Positions 1 to 12,254 of a DNA stretch of 64,000 nt are shown here, one piece after another. The DNA lies in the NCBI GenBank assembly GCA_002914805.1, contig JXTB01000110.1, positions 686,065-750,064 of the forward strand, given 5' to 3'. Below the pieces are notes generated by a model, which did not search any database, had not been told where the DNA came from, and worked only from the letters and a program-made list of their open reading frames with translations. Made by a program: the position numbers and the translations under genes. The first letter of the stretch is position 1; each line of letters opens with the position of its first letter. This stretch comes from Parasponia andersonii. Lineage: Eukaryota; Streptophyta; Magnoliopsida; Rosales; Cannabaceae.

Positions 1-1686
1 TGATAACGGATTGACATGTGTTGGTATAAAAAAAATTGTACAATAATTGAGACCTCTAGTATAGTATTATCTTATTTATAAATGTATATATTTTTTTTTG
101 TATAAAAGAAGTCAATAAAACAAAAGGTGAATGAGAATTTTTTTTTCTTTTTTTGATAAGGGATAGAAGGATTCAAATTTTATAACTCATGAGTGTGATT
201 ACTAATCATGTTAAATTTATGACTAAATTTGTCAAATATGTCGTGCTCACAATCAATTAAGTATGCAATTAAAACTGTCAAACATGTTGTGTCACTGATT
301 AAGCTAGGTAAAAATATATTTTCCAACGTACTAAGCATGATCCACTTTTTAGTTATTTAATAACTAAAGTGAAAAATCAATAGCCTAACATAGCTCATGT
401 GCCTATGATGTAATACGTTGTGTCTTACTTTGAACTTGTGCTATGTCAACATATATATATATATATATATATATCTAGATGTGTCGGTCTATTTAAACTA
501 AAATTGATCAATTTAATTAGACAAATTATAAAATTACAGTGAACTTTTTACATTTAGAGTTAAACTTGATCGAGGGAAAAAGAAAAACAAGAAACAATAA
601 TTAAAAATATATAGGAAAAATAATTGAAAATTGTAAATAAAATTCATATATATGATGTATTAATATGCCATGTTGTACCACGCTATACCAATAGGTTAGA
701 TCAAGCCTATTCTATGCTCAAGCCATAGTATTTGATTTATGAGTCTGACACAGACCTACGTAATTGGACTATGCTACACATGACCTATATTATAGGAATC
801 TAGAGTGTCATGTTGTACTTAAGCAGTGCTACATCGTGTTGATGCCGCCATATTAATGGGTGACATGACACAATTTTATTGAAAGTTCTATCTGTGGTTG
901 AGATTTCACTTCACACTTAATATCCAATTAAAAATCATTAACATTGTTTTTTTCTTTTCAGAATTTTACAACTTATATTGGCCCTATTAAAAATTGCTTC
1001 TAATTATGTAAAAAACAAAATTTAAAAGACAAGAGGAATTTATTATTAAAATAAATCTTTTGCTATGATATAAGTATTTATAATTATAAATTTTCAAGGT
1101 ACAAAACAGAACATTAACATAGAAAATACTGATCTTGGCTCATGTATTGATTGTTTTATTGCCAAAACAAAAGATAAAATGACAATAATGACCATTCTTA
1201 TCTCTTACCAAAGAGTTCGCATCATAATATTATTGTTAGATATACTATATATATAGTTAGCAACCTTAAAATCACTTTTTCTAATGCAAGAATAATGAAT
1301 CCTAACAATGCCACAAGATCCATATATCATCATCTTGAATCATAGCATCATCCCTAATAGACTCATTATTCATGTACCTTGCATTGTCTACATATAATTT
1401 CTTCCAAATTTTGAACATAAATGATTCGTATTACCATATATAGAAGAAAAACACAAAATACCAAAGAAAAATAAAGAAAATGACCAAAATCTATACATAT
1501 CTAGAATTTAGTATAACAAAATCCTATAAGAAAAAATTTACGGGAATACGATTTTCACATAAATGGAATAATTATTGAAAATAAAAAATTAGAAAAGTTC
1601 TACCAGTAAGGGAGATTTTCTTTTAGCTCTCTACAATGATTATGAAATCAAGATTAAAAAAATTGTGATGAGAAAGAATATGAGTT
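1..1686. other. AT-rich intergenic DNA, no gene seen
   Basis: I see no coding exon or RNA gene here. The stretch holds an (AT)n microsatellite at about 451-474 and a segment at about 660-870 with repeated CATGTTGTAC-like words that looks like worn repeat DNA, but I cannot assign it to a family. Confidence 0.6.
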
Positions 1687-1997
1687 GGCCATATTTGGTA
1701 CGCCATATTATATTGTATTGTATTATGATGTATTGTATTGGGTTGTATTATTCTATTATAGTATTATATTTAGTTTTACATTTGCATTAAGGTGTTGTAT
1801 TGAAAAATTAATTTTGAAAAATTATATTTTAAAAATTTACTTAGAAAATACTATTTTAAAAAATATTGAGGAAAATACCACTTGTAAAATTACCACTTTT
1901 TAAAAATCTATTTACGAAAAAACTATTTTTAGACATAAATTTAGAAAAATACCACTTTTAAAAAATTATTAAGAAAAATATCATGTTTGAAAGGGAT

Positions 1998-2040
<43 letters not shown>

Positions 2041-2283
2041 TGATGAGCGAGAAATTAAGAATAGAAAAAGTAAAGAAAAAGAGTATTGTATAATACTATA
2101 TTAAACTTAAAATTATGTAATATAGTATAATACAAATTTTTTATTTTGTATTAAGTGATACTCTCCGTATTATATTAAATTTTAATGTCATATTAAATAA
2201 TACAATACAAAAACATAACCAAATACAATACTATATTTAATTAATATAATACATAATCTCTATACAATGTACCAAACATGACC
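1687..2283. repeat. MITE-like element with short terminal inverted repeats
   Basis: The left end (GGCCATATTTGGTAC) and the reverse complement of the right end (GGTCATGTTTGGTAC) match at 13 of 15 bases. The inner flanks are also inverted copies of each other, rich in TATTGTATTG on the left and CAATACAATA on the right. The roughly 600-bp interior codes for nothing and carries a (GA)n microsatellite near 2003-2037. This is the form of a non-autonomous DNA transposon. I found no convincing target-site duplication, so the superfamily is open and the ends may be off by a few bases. Confidence 0.5.
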
Positions 2284-2999
2284 AGAGAGAATAAATAAAT
2301 ACTTTTTATTGGGATAAAAATCGAGCTCCTTAAGAAAATAATATTAATAAGCTAAAAAGCTTCAACTACAGTACAATAATAAATAACTACAATTTTAAAC
2401 TCCTCGAAAAAGAGGCAAAAAAATGGATCACAAACATAACAACAGAAATAATATGGGCTACCATAATTCTTTAAGAGAAAAAAATAATGGATACTACTAG
2501 CAAATAATTGCTTTCATCGTCTACATTCTTGGTAGATAGAGTACTATAATTCTAATACTAAATAAGATTCATGCTCGAAACTGACTATTTGTATTACAAG
2601 TCTAGATAAAAAAAAATATGAGATTATTCAAAATAAACAAACACATTTGATCGAAAGAACTTCAAAACATTCAGTTTTATTACCTCTCTTTACGTGTGTT
2701 ATGTATCATTAACTGTGACCTACTTTTCAACTAATTTGAAATGGGCCCATGCAATATTGTATATACGAGTTTTACTGTACTAACAAACAAAGAGGTCAAT
2801 GCGTAAACATATGCAATTTGATTCTTAAAAGTACGTTGTTAGATCCAATCAAATAATTTACTCAAAAAAAAAAATCCAATCAAATAAAAAAATGACTAAT
2901 TAGAAACAACAATGAAGACTGAGGAATACATTCGTTTTGATGCTATTCTGTTTCATTGTTTAATATATTAATCTCATTATGATTTGTTACACAAACTGT
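2284..2999. other. AT-rich intergenic DNA
   Basis: No gene, RNA gene or clear repeat was recognised. It separates the MITE-like element from the Mutator-like element. Confidence 0.5.
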
Positions 3000-3784
3000 A
3001 TAAATACTTGGGGTATTTAGGGGATCCAGGCTTATATAATTAACAATTGAAAAATCTCGGGTCACGGAATTTTTTTTAAAAATCCCGGATTATTACAAAC
3101 TGGTATTTTTAAAAGCAAAGCCCCAATTCCAAAATTATAGAATAACCAATATTGAAGGTCTGGAGACTCAGACTATACCAGGAGACTCGACGATGACAGC
3201 GAGTCTGTGAAGCACTATTCCGGTGATAGCAACTCCATCTTTATAGTCTCCAGCGACGACGAGTCTCAATTAGACTACCTAGATAACCGGAAGAATCCAA
3301 ATTCAAGTCGCAATGTTCATATCTGATTGAAATTAGCTAGAGAACGGAGTTCGTATCAAGTAGGTAGCGAGTCCGAATTCGATTCCAACTACATCGACTA
3401 TCAAACGAGATCAGATTCAACCTAAATCAAGTCCTAATTCTAGTCTAGTTACTTGGAGAATCAGCCGTATCAAATTTGATTCCAGATATCTAGACTATCG
3501 ATCGACTAGTTGTCAGGTTCTGTGAGTAACATTCCTTATAGATTTAATTTGATGCAATATTAATGATTCTAATTTGAATTTAAGTAGTCTCACAAGATAC
3601 GTAGTATTATGCACTTTAATCGAATTATATGTTTTAACTAGTATATTTGTTAGAAAATTTTCATCATCACATTGGTTTATTATTATTTTTTTAGGTAGCA
3701 TGTCAATATATATTCTGGTAACCTAATAAGATACTTGAAGCAAAAATTATGATAATCATATGTTTTTAATTTCTTTGTACAGAA

Positions 3785-6700
3785 ATGGATTTTGAAATAG
3801 TTTTTGTGCATTATGATGGAATATGGGATGAAAGTGAAAATTATGTTGAATTTAAGATGATTGGAATTCTACTACCAATTGGATGCACTTTTTCAAAATT
3901 GCTAGAGTTAATATCTTCAGAGCTACACCTGAACGTATCAGTCAATAATGTAATAATTGAGTATCAGCTCATGCAAGGTTTTCCCCCAATAAAGATTGAT
4001 AGTGATAATTCTACTCAATTTTATTTGGAGTTGGAAAAAAAGGATAAATCACTCACTAGCTACCCACTGTGCCTTACCAACATGGGATCTTCAGTGGCTG
4101 CAAAGAGTAGAAGAGAAACAGGAGTCGATATTGCAAGTAGTGAAAGCAGTTACCGTACCAATCCGGGATCTTCGATGGCTGCAAAAAGTGGAAGAGAAAT
4201 AAGAGTGGATACTGCAAGTAGTGAGAGCAGTTACCTTTTCAAACCAGACTCTTCAATGGCTCCAAAAAAAGGAAGAGAAATGGGAGTGGACACTGGAAGT
4301 AATAAGAATGGTTACCTTATCATTCCTACAAAAAGAGGAAGAGAAATGAGAGTGGATACTACAAGTAGCAGGAGCAGTTACCTTACCATTCCGGGCTCTT
4401 CAATGACTGCAAAACATCTAGGGGACATGGTAGTGGCTACTGAAAGTAGTGGCTGTGGTTACCTTGCTATTCTGAGATTTTCAATGGCTGCAAAACATGA
4501 AGGAGAAATGGCTGTGGATACTACAAGTAGCAGGAGCGGTTACCTTACCGTTCCAGGATCTTCAATAGCCGCAAAATATGTGGGAGAAATGGTATTGGCT
4601 ACTGCAAGTAGCAGTTGTGATTACCTTGCAATTCTAGACTCTTCAATGGCTACACAACCGGGTGGTGAAATGGTTGTAGATACTAGAAGCAGTGTTTTAG
4701 AAGGTGAGTCAACTAACTTTGGTGAAGATGATGAGTTGCCAAACTATATTGAAGCTACTAATCAATTTTCAACTTATATTTTTGAGCATTCAGAAGTTGA
4801 AGAAGGAAAAAATATTGAAGAAATAGAATCTAAAGTAATCACATATAAAAATACAGTAGTTGTTGAAGAAGGACAAGTCTACAAGGATAAGAAATTGCTA
4901 AAATCTGTGATGAGCTTATATTCATTTAGAGAGCATTTTTAGTATAAAGTGCTTCGCTCATACCCCAAGGAGTTCGTGCTTGATTGCTTAGATCCAAATT
5001 GCAAATGGTATTTCTGATCTTCAAAGAATGTGACTACTAATTTGTTCATTGTGAGAAAGTTCTATAATATTCATACATACTCGTTGAATATAATGATGGG
5101 AGACCATCGACAAGCTAGTAGTAGTGTAGTTAGAGACTACATAAAGAAGAAATACTTGAGTACGAAAAAAATTTATACACCAAATGACATAATGAGGGAC
5201 ATGATGGATGATTATGGTGTATCTATGTGCTATGTAAAAGCTTGGAGATCACGTGAAAAGGCACTTGAAATGGTGAAAGGGAATCTAGAAAAGTCTTATC
5301 AAGAACTACCCAGGTATCTATTTTGGTTAAAGACTATGAATCCAGGATCCTTAGCTGAGTTAGAGACAACCAATGAAGGTTATTTCAAGTATCTGTTTAT
5401 TACTCTAGAAGCGTCAATAAAAGGATGGGAACACTGTAAACTAGTCACTGTTGTGGATAGCACTTTTCTGAGGAACTCATTTGGTGGGACACTACTGACT
5501 GCTTGTACTAAAGATGCAAATGAAAATATTTTTCCACTTGCTTTTGGAGTTCCTCATTCTGAAAACAATGCGTCGTGGATATGGTTTTTTACAAAGTTAA
5601 GAGAGGCTTATGGAGCTCGTGAAAATTTGGTTATAATATCTGATCGGCATGACAGTATAGCAAAGGCAGTCAAAATTATGTATCCAGATTCTATTCATGG
5701 CTTATATGTATTTCACTTGCTGAATAACCTAGAGCTAAAATTCAAGAGAAAAACAAGACTAATCAAAGAACCTTTCAATAAAGTTGCAACTGCCTACACT
5801 ATTCAAGAGTTTGAGTACTACATGGATGAATTAGATAGGGTTGATAACTGAATCAGACCTTACCTTATTGAAGTAGGGTTTGAAAGATGGGCAAGAGTAT
5901 TTTTCTGCAATAACAGGTATTCTATAATGACATAACATAGCTGAGTCCATGAACTCTGTAAATAATGCAGCTAGAAGATTGCCAGTAACCACTTTGGTAA
6001 AGAGCCTAAGAAGTTTAATACAAAGATTTTTTTGAGAACACAAAAATGAAGCTCAAGCAACAATCACAAAATTGGCTATGAAACCAGATCAAGTATTAAG
6101 GACAAATTACGTTGCATCTTCAAAAATGAAGGTATGTCTAATATTGATGAATTAATAGCTTTATCTCTAGGTAACCTTTATAGTTACTACTGGTATCCTA
6201 AACATATAAAGTGTCTTTTATTATATTTAAAAAAAAATAAGACAGTAGGTACCCAATAAGAATATTTGCAGACAACAAAATCTCATTTTTATGTTTTAAA
6301 ATTACTGATCCAGAAGTATCTAAATGAGTTGCTATGAGTTTCAAAGAATATTGAAATGCTAGTAACCTAACAAGATACTCAGAGTTACTGAATAACTATA
6401 AAAACAAAAACTTAAGTTTGAATCAGTATTTGAATATTTATATCCTTGTTGAATTAAACTCATGCTCTCTAGTATCTTGTGTGGATACCTAAATTATATG
6501 TATCCATAAATCTATTAAATTGAATGATAGAAAGTAACTAAATGAGAAACTTTGAGTTTTTAAGCATGTTTAGATACTAGTAACCTAATACAGTACTATG
6601 AGTATAATTTTGTTTGGAAAGTATTCTAAAATATATTTTTCCTACGAATTTCAGGTGCATCCAACAAACCAAGTAATATTCAATGTTCTTGATGAGACCA

Positions 6701-7094
6701 AATCATTCATAGTGAATATGTAAACAGGAAATGCGCTTGTAAGCATTTTGATATGGATGAAATGCCTTGCTCACATGCAATGGCTGCAATTAGGCACCGC
6801 CATTTGAATTGCTATAATTATTGCTCAAAATACTGCTTCAAGGATACAATGCTTACTACATACAGTGGGGTAATCTATCCGCTTGGCAGTCCAATGATAT
6901 GGGAAATATCAGAGGAAGTCAAGATGAGAATAATGAAAGCACCAGAAGGAAAACGCAAATCAGGAAGACCTAAATAGAAAAGAATAAATTCGAAGGGGGA
7001 AAAGAAGGTCCACAACAAGTGTGGGAGGTGTAAGCAATATGACCATAACAGAAAACATGCAGAAATCCTCAAATTTTGCAGGAGAAAGTACTAA
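3785..7094 (+). pseudogene. MULE transposase (MuDR type), broken
   Basis: The reading starts at ATG 3785 with a roughly 100-residue N-terminal domain of the kind that precedes MuDR transposases (IVFVHYDGIW, LPIGCTFSKLLELISSEL). A low-complexity repeat region follows (4058-4640). The MULE transposase core lies at about 5030-5850: a VVDSTF motif with the first catalytic Asp, PLAFGV, and ISDRHDSI with the second Asp. The SWIM zinc finger is at about 6735-6800 (C-x-H then MPCSHAMAA) and a CCHC-like knuckle at about 7010-7060 (CGRCKQYDHNRKH). The frame is broken by TAG at 4940, TGA at about 5015, TGA at 5849 and a small frameshift near 5930. Several stops look like CAG to TAG or CGA to TGA transitions. 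Reading resumes in the same frame after the first three. About 6130-6650 looks like an intron. In an intact copy the protein would bind element ends and cut DNA in the nucleus. Confidence 0.8.
4058..4640 (+). repeat. in-frame minisatellite of 81-bp (27-residue) units
   Basis: Seven to eight imperfect copies of a unit reading roughly SSYLxxPGSSMAAKxxxEM are followed by a VDTxSS tail. The GTTACC core of the unit sits at 4148, 4229, 4310, 4376, 4457 and 4538, with a degenerate ATTACC copy at 4619. The spacing is therefore 81, 81, 66, 81, 81 and 81 bases, and one unit has lost 15 bases. All changes keep the frame, so the expansion happened while the sequence was read as protein. It lies between the N-terminal domain and the transposase core. 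Confidence 0.85.
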
Positions 7095-7772
7095 AGGAAA
7101 AGTAAATAAAGTGGTTACTAGTGGTAACCAATCCCAAAAGACCAAGCAACAATGATTGAATCTCGTATATTTTTAAATTCATTATTTTTGTAAAAATTTG
7201 TATCCTTTTGAGGAAGTTAGATATGATTTGAATAAGAAACATAGAAATTGGTGAAAGAGAATTCATTTTTCTCCAAATATTTTTCTATTTTTAAACAAGT
7301 AACCAGTCATGATACCTGAGGCATTCTTTATAGATTCAATTTGTGATATTCACTATATCTATTGTATTATTAACTAAAAAATGTAAATTACAAAGGAAAG
7401 GTAGCCTTACATATTACCATAAGCTAAAAAAGGAAAAAAAATCTTATGAAATTATTTTATAACTTTTAAGAGAGGTAACCAGACAAGTTACCTCAAGTAA
7501 CCATCTATATAAAATTGCATTATTATTTACCTGCCAGAATATCTAATGCATAAACATAGTATCAAATAAAAATACTTATCAGAACAAAATTTGGTAAGCA
7601 ACTAGAAATATCATTGGGATACTATAACAGTCAAATCTGTTTAAATACAATATCCATGTTAACAAAAGGAAATAAAATACAAGCATAAAGTTTGATAACT
7701 GTCAGAAGAAACTGACATGTTCAATTACATCCAAAATTCAAAAAGAAAAAGTAATGCTTATTCATTAATTCA
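7095..7772. other. tail-to-tail spacer of the two MULE genes
   Basis: No coding potential was seen. It is AT-rich and contains four RGTWACY matches at 7298, 7474, 7486 and 7496, plus two more (7113, 7123) just after the end of the transposase pseudogene. Confidence 0.6.
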
Positions 7773-10700
7773 TCAATTCTTCTTCTGCTTCAGCCTCCTG
7801 CCCAATCCTTCAGATTCGGACTCATAATTTTCCAATTGCTCCTTCAAAGCATGATGATAAAGTTCAACACAATTCTTGTTCCGGTACCAATCAATATCCA
7901 AATCACGAGGAATTTTATGAGTCATTCCATGGATAATAAACATTGCAAAAACAATAAGGAAAACGCCATAGTCACTGAAAAAAAATAAAATATTACAATC
8001 AGTAAAATGAAATTATTAGCAACAGAATAAAAACTTAAGGAAAAAAAGAAATCAAAGATAGATAATTACCAATGTGTCTGCTTTGGAAGGTCAGAAACCA
8101 GAACAACTTTAATACGATCAGTGGGCTACTTATCTTTATAATTCCCAAAACAAAAGTTAAAGTCCTTCCGACCCTCAAAAAATCCAACTAATGTCAAGAA
8201 ATGTGGCAACAGAACTGAATAGGGTTTCATTGCTTCATACAATTTCTTATCATGGACCTTGGACCTAAGAGAATTATACACAAATATTGTCCTAGATTTT
8301 ATATCAAAATGGCCTAAAATCCAGTATTTTTCAACTTTCATAAAAACATGCATTAAAACATGGTCCACATCTACCCAAGATGTGCTACAGTATATATAAA
8401 AACCTAGAACATATTCAACAACCAGTTCATTCATATTGATTATTGAAGTGTCACCACCATTTTTTTGAAATCTATCATACAAACCCCGTAAGTTCTGATC
8501 AAAAGAAGAATCGGTAGTCGTAACCTTAAGCTCGATTTTACTACTGTATTTGATTTCCTTCCTCATGTAGTAAAAGCAAATATCAATATGCTGCCAGAAA
8601 ATAGACACAAGCAGGGGAAAAAAATGAATAAGAACAAATGAACTCTGATGTAATAAGAAAATAATAGAAAAATATAAACTATATACATTAGATCTAAGAC
8701 ATTCACCACTATACAACAACTGAAACCACCACATCTTATGGCTAATCGTATCAATGGCAAAGTCAAATGGTTTCTCGAGTAAATTAGCATCATCTGCAAA
8801 CATCTTCCTTCTACACAAAAAATAACAATAAGAAAAATAAATATTATAGTTACCAAAAGTAACCAGTGTAATAAATATGATAAAATTAGAGAGAAAAAAG
8901 TATTAAAAAAAGTTATTACTTGTTGTCTGGTTTAAAGCCCTTTTCAAACCAACCATTGAACTTAGTATCCATATTAGAATCAACTTCAGCCAATAAACCT
9001 GTCTTGAAAGGATATAAACCTTTCACTTTCCTTTTAGTAGCACATTTTTTCTTTGGCTCTTGAACAGGTTCAGAAGACCCAAAAATATTAATGTACGGTA
9101 ATTTCAATTGAGCTCCGGGTTTTAGTTCACATTTTGAAACTACAAGAGTAAATTCAACAAGCTTGCATTCTGAACCAGATCCAATATAAGGAACAATTGC
9201 CTTGACTCATCCTGAAAAATAGTAGTAATAATAATAATAAATACAATTTACTATACAATGCTGGCTAGCATCATCCTGGAAAAAGAAAAGCAGAGTGAAC
9301 AAAATAAGAAAAAAAAAAGTTTGTGTATAAGTAACCTGAAATATTACCCAAAGTATTACAATGTATTAAGTAACCTATTTAGTTACCTGTGGTAACCAGC
9401 AATTTCTATAGGGGAAAAAAGAGAAAAAATTTCAAAATACTAGCAAATCACATGTTGTTCAACTACATGCCTATCCTCTGGTTGTTTAAACTCTTCATTA
9501 CTAATACAAAAAGCCGATCAGTCTAAAATATTCAAGAAACAACTATCAATATCCACAAAAAGTAACTTTGAATAAGTAAAAGAGACAGATACTAAAGAAA
9601 TAACAACAAAGACTAATAATATCATTTGTGCATAGCCAAAGTATCAAAAAGTAACCTACCCAGTTACTTATGGTAACTATCAAATTACTAATGCTAATGA
9701 TAATAAGGGAAAAAAAGAGCAAAAAGTTCTAAGATACGAGCAAATTACTTGCTGCTCAACTACACGGATATCATGTGGCTGTTTAAATTCTTCATTACTA
9801 ACACAAACAGGCTGATCATCCTAAAAATATAAGAAGCAACTATCAATATCCACAAAAAGTAACTTCGAATAACTAAAAGAGACAGATACTTAAGAAACAA
9901 CAACAAATATTAATAATATCACTTGTCACAGCCAAAGTATCACAAAGTAACCTATCTAGTTACTTACGGTAACTGTTTGATTACTAATGGTAACTGATAA
10001 TTTTCAAAATACAACCAAAAAAGTTTCAGTATCCTTGGAAATTACCTGCTTCTCATCATTATGCTCATTCTCTGGCTTTTTAACCTCTTCATTACTAGCA
10101 CCAATAGAATCAGCCTAAAAAACCAAGAAATATCTATAACAGTATAATAACAGAATAATTTAAGTATCTAAACTACTCATACATACCACTGTTTCCTTTT
10201 CTTTATCATTAGTAGCTTCACCAACCACCACACCTTCCATCTGATCCTCAGGCAAGTAAAAAAGAATGTCACCAGGACTAGACTGAAATGCAACTGCAAG
10301 TTTTCTCATTTTTTCTCGAATTTCAACTAAAAGAGATACCAGACCATTTTAAAGTGATATGATCTTTAATATCTTTTGACAATGAAGACATTTCTTTAAG
10401 AATAGCATTCTGAGTCTCCTCAATCTTTTCAATCCTTTGCTTAAGTTCATTAACGGAGGATTGAAAAAACTCCTAAAAAAATATCATAATAAATATTATA
10501 TAAGATAAAAACCAAATCATAATATATAACTAAAAAAAAAGATAAAAATTAACTTACTGTTTGACTATTTGGTTGTAGTGTGGAAGTCGAAGTTTCTGTC
10601 ACTCGGGTAACTCGAACAAGAGGATCCTCAAAATCATCATCATTTTGACCAATTTTATCTGAACTATCAAGAATCCACCCAACACTCAGCCTTTTCTTCT

Positions 10701-12254
10701 CCACATCAGAGAGAGAAAATCTCTTAGCCTTTATCTGTAATAATAAAAAATATAGATATTAAGATATGAAACATATAGTAAATAGACTACATACTAGTAG
10801 TAAGCTAAAAGCAAAAAAAACTGGAAAAGTACCTTCTTAGATCCAAAAACATTTGTCTCAAGATCTTCATAATGTGGCGAACGAGAAGACTTTCAATTGA
10901 GTATACGAGGGTAACCATAACCCACTGATTCATAAACAGACCCATCCAAAGATGGCATACACTCATAAAACTATAATTGCAAAGCTAAGGGAAACCCATA
11001 TAATTTATAAGATTATGTTCCTTTCTTCAAACCAATCACCACATTATTTTTCTCTTTGCCTCTTAATGCAGACCTTAAGTACTTAAAGGTAATATTCCAG
11101 AGTGCCTTCCTCTAAGGATAATTGTTGAAATCTTTACTGTCAGCCATTTGAAAATGCACATCCTCAACCAACTTGTCCTTGTGTTTTGTGAAAATGAAAT
11201 TACTAATCAAATAAACGAAACCCATTTTCACGCAATCCTCGTCACTATCAAAGGTCGTGCTAATAAAAATATCTTCCAATCTTTTCCTGCTAATTTTCTT
11301 TTCACTCCCAAAATACTTTTCTTTCAACCTAATATCATCAGACATAAACCTATTCTGATCAATATCACCTACACAATGCAAACCCAAAATAGCTTCAAAC
11401 TCTTCAATACTAAATCTAAGTTTGTGCCCTCCAATATCAAACCACATTTAATCATTATCAGTCTGGTAAACCTCTCTCAACAAAATATGATGAACTAACT
11501 GTGGTTGAAACACCAAAGAAGGTATACTCAAAAAATGTCCAAAACAAGTCTTCTGGAAAAGCTTTTTCTGTGAATCAGTGAGCTGTTTCCCAATTTTTGT
11601 GATAACAGAGTAAGAAAAATTGCTATTCACTTTATATAACCGATTCACAGGCTTGATTCTAAGATCCCAAATCTAAATCCAAAAACAAAGCCAAAAATGA
11701 TATAATTAGTAGAAATTATTGTTCTAAATAAAACAAGTATAATATTAAGAACAAAGGTTACTAATGGTAACGGACTCAAGTGAAAAATAATACATACGGT
11801 CATCTAAAATAAGAATAGAGATCTAACTAGATATTAGATCCATAGTAAACGAAAATCACTTTTACATGCAAAGGAAAAAAACATAAACGAATGATACAAA
11901 TATATAAAATAGAAAAATTACTCGTAATAAATTGGGATTACTCTCAGTGCTAAACATAAAGAAACGTAACTATTTTTGCAGGCAAACAAGGATAGACAAG
12001 ACCAAAAATATCTAAACAATAGCAAGGCCAAAATGAATTTTAAAAGTAGGGAAATGAAAAGAAAAAAAGTGGATACATACAGATGGAATGTCGTCCATGG
12101 AAGTTGAAGAAATCGCGAGAATATTTCTTCTTTTGGCTATATTTTCTTTAACAACTATCGCCCTCTTTAAACCGCCTTTCACAAATTCCTTCATGTCGGT
12201 TGTTGCTGATTTTGAAGTCGACGCAGGGGAATCCGAACAAGAGCGAAGAATCAC
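7773..12254 (-). pseudogene. DUF1985 - coiled region - Ulp1 (C48) protease-like gene, broken
   Basis: On the minus strand the first exon runs 12254-12081 (starts MILRSCSDSP, donor GTATGT). The next begins near 11674 and holds a DUF1985 domain (MWFDIGGHKLRFSIEEFEAI). A charged, coil-forming region (ELKQRIEKIEE) lies near 10370-10450. The C-terminal Ulp1-like domain lies in 8440-8070, with a last exon 7974-7773. The frame has stops at 11448 and 11112, more near 11020-10890, and TAG at 8126. The Ulp1 triad is lost: Tyr-Trp stands where the family has His-Trp, VYNS where it has VYDS, and DYGVF where it has DCGVF. Such genes are carried by MULEs; the intact protein would be expected to act on SUMO or serve the element, which is inference. 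Exon boundaries in 8900-10800 are only approximate. Confidence 0.75.
9391..10130 (-). repeat. tandemly duplicated exon-intron unit in the Ulp1-like gene
   Basis: Two units of about 281 and 296 bases (9391-9671, 9672-9967) and a partial third (9968-10130) are similar along their length. Each contains a short minus-strand exon ending at a GT donor (for example coding SNEEFKQPHDIRVVEQQ near 9745-9810). Each also contains an intron with clustered RGTWACY motifs. The units have diverged, so the duplication is old relative to the decay of this copy. Confidence 0.65.

Larger units (their letters stand above)
3447..11762. repeat. dispersed RGTWACY motif cluster in the MULE
   Basis: By eye I count 39 matches to the palindrome RGTWACY (AGTAACC, GGTAACC, AGTTACT and similar) over 8.3 kb. 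Base composition predicts about four to five. Clusters occur at 3717, in the minisatellite (six copies), at 6170-6585, 7113-7129, 7298-7502, 8848-8864, 9330-9397, 9561-9678, 9858-9995 and 11756. Most lie in introns or the space between the two genes. The remaining 55 kb has only about twenty matches. Function is unknown; a binding site for an element-encoded protein is the obvious guess. Confidence 0.6.

Noticed and set aside
7300..10000. CRISPR-like spaced repeats
   Set aside because: The recurring GTAACC words are 7 bases, irregularly spaced and in a plant transposon; there is no array structure.
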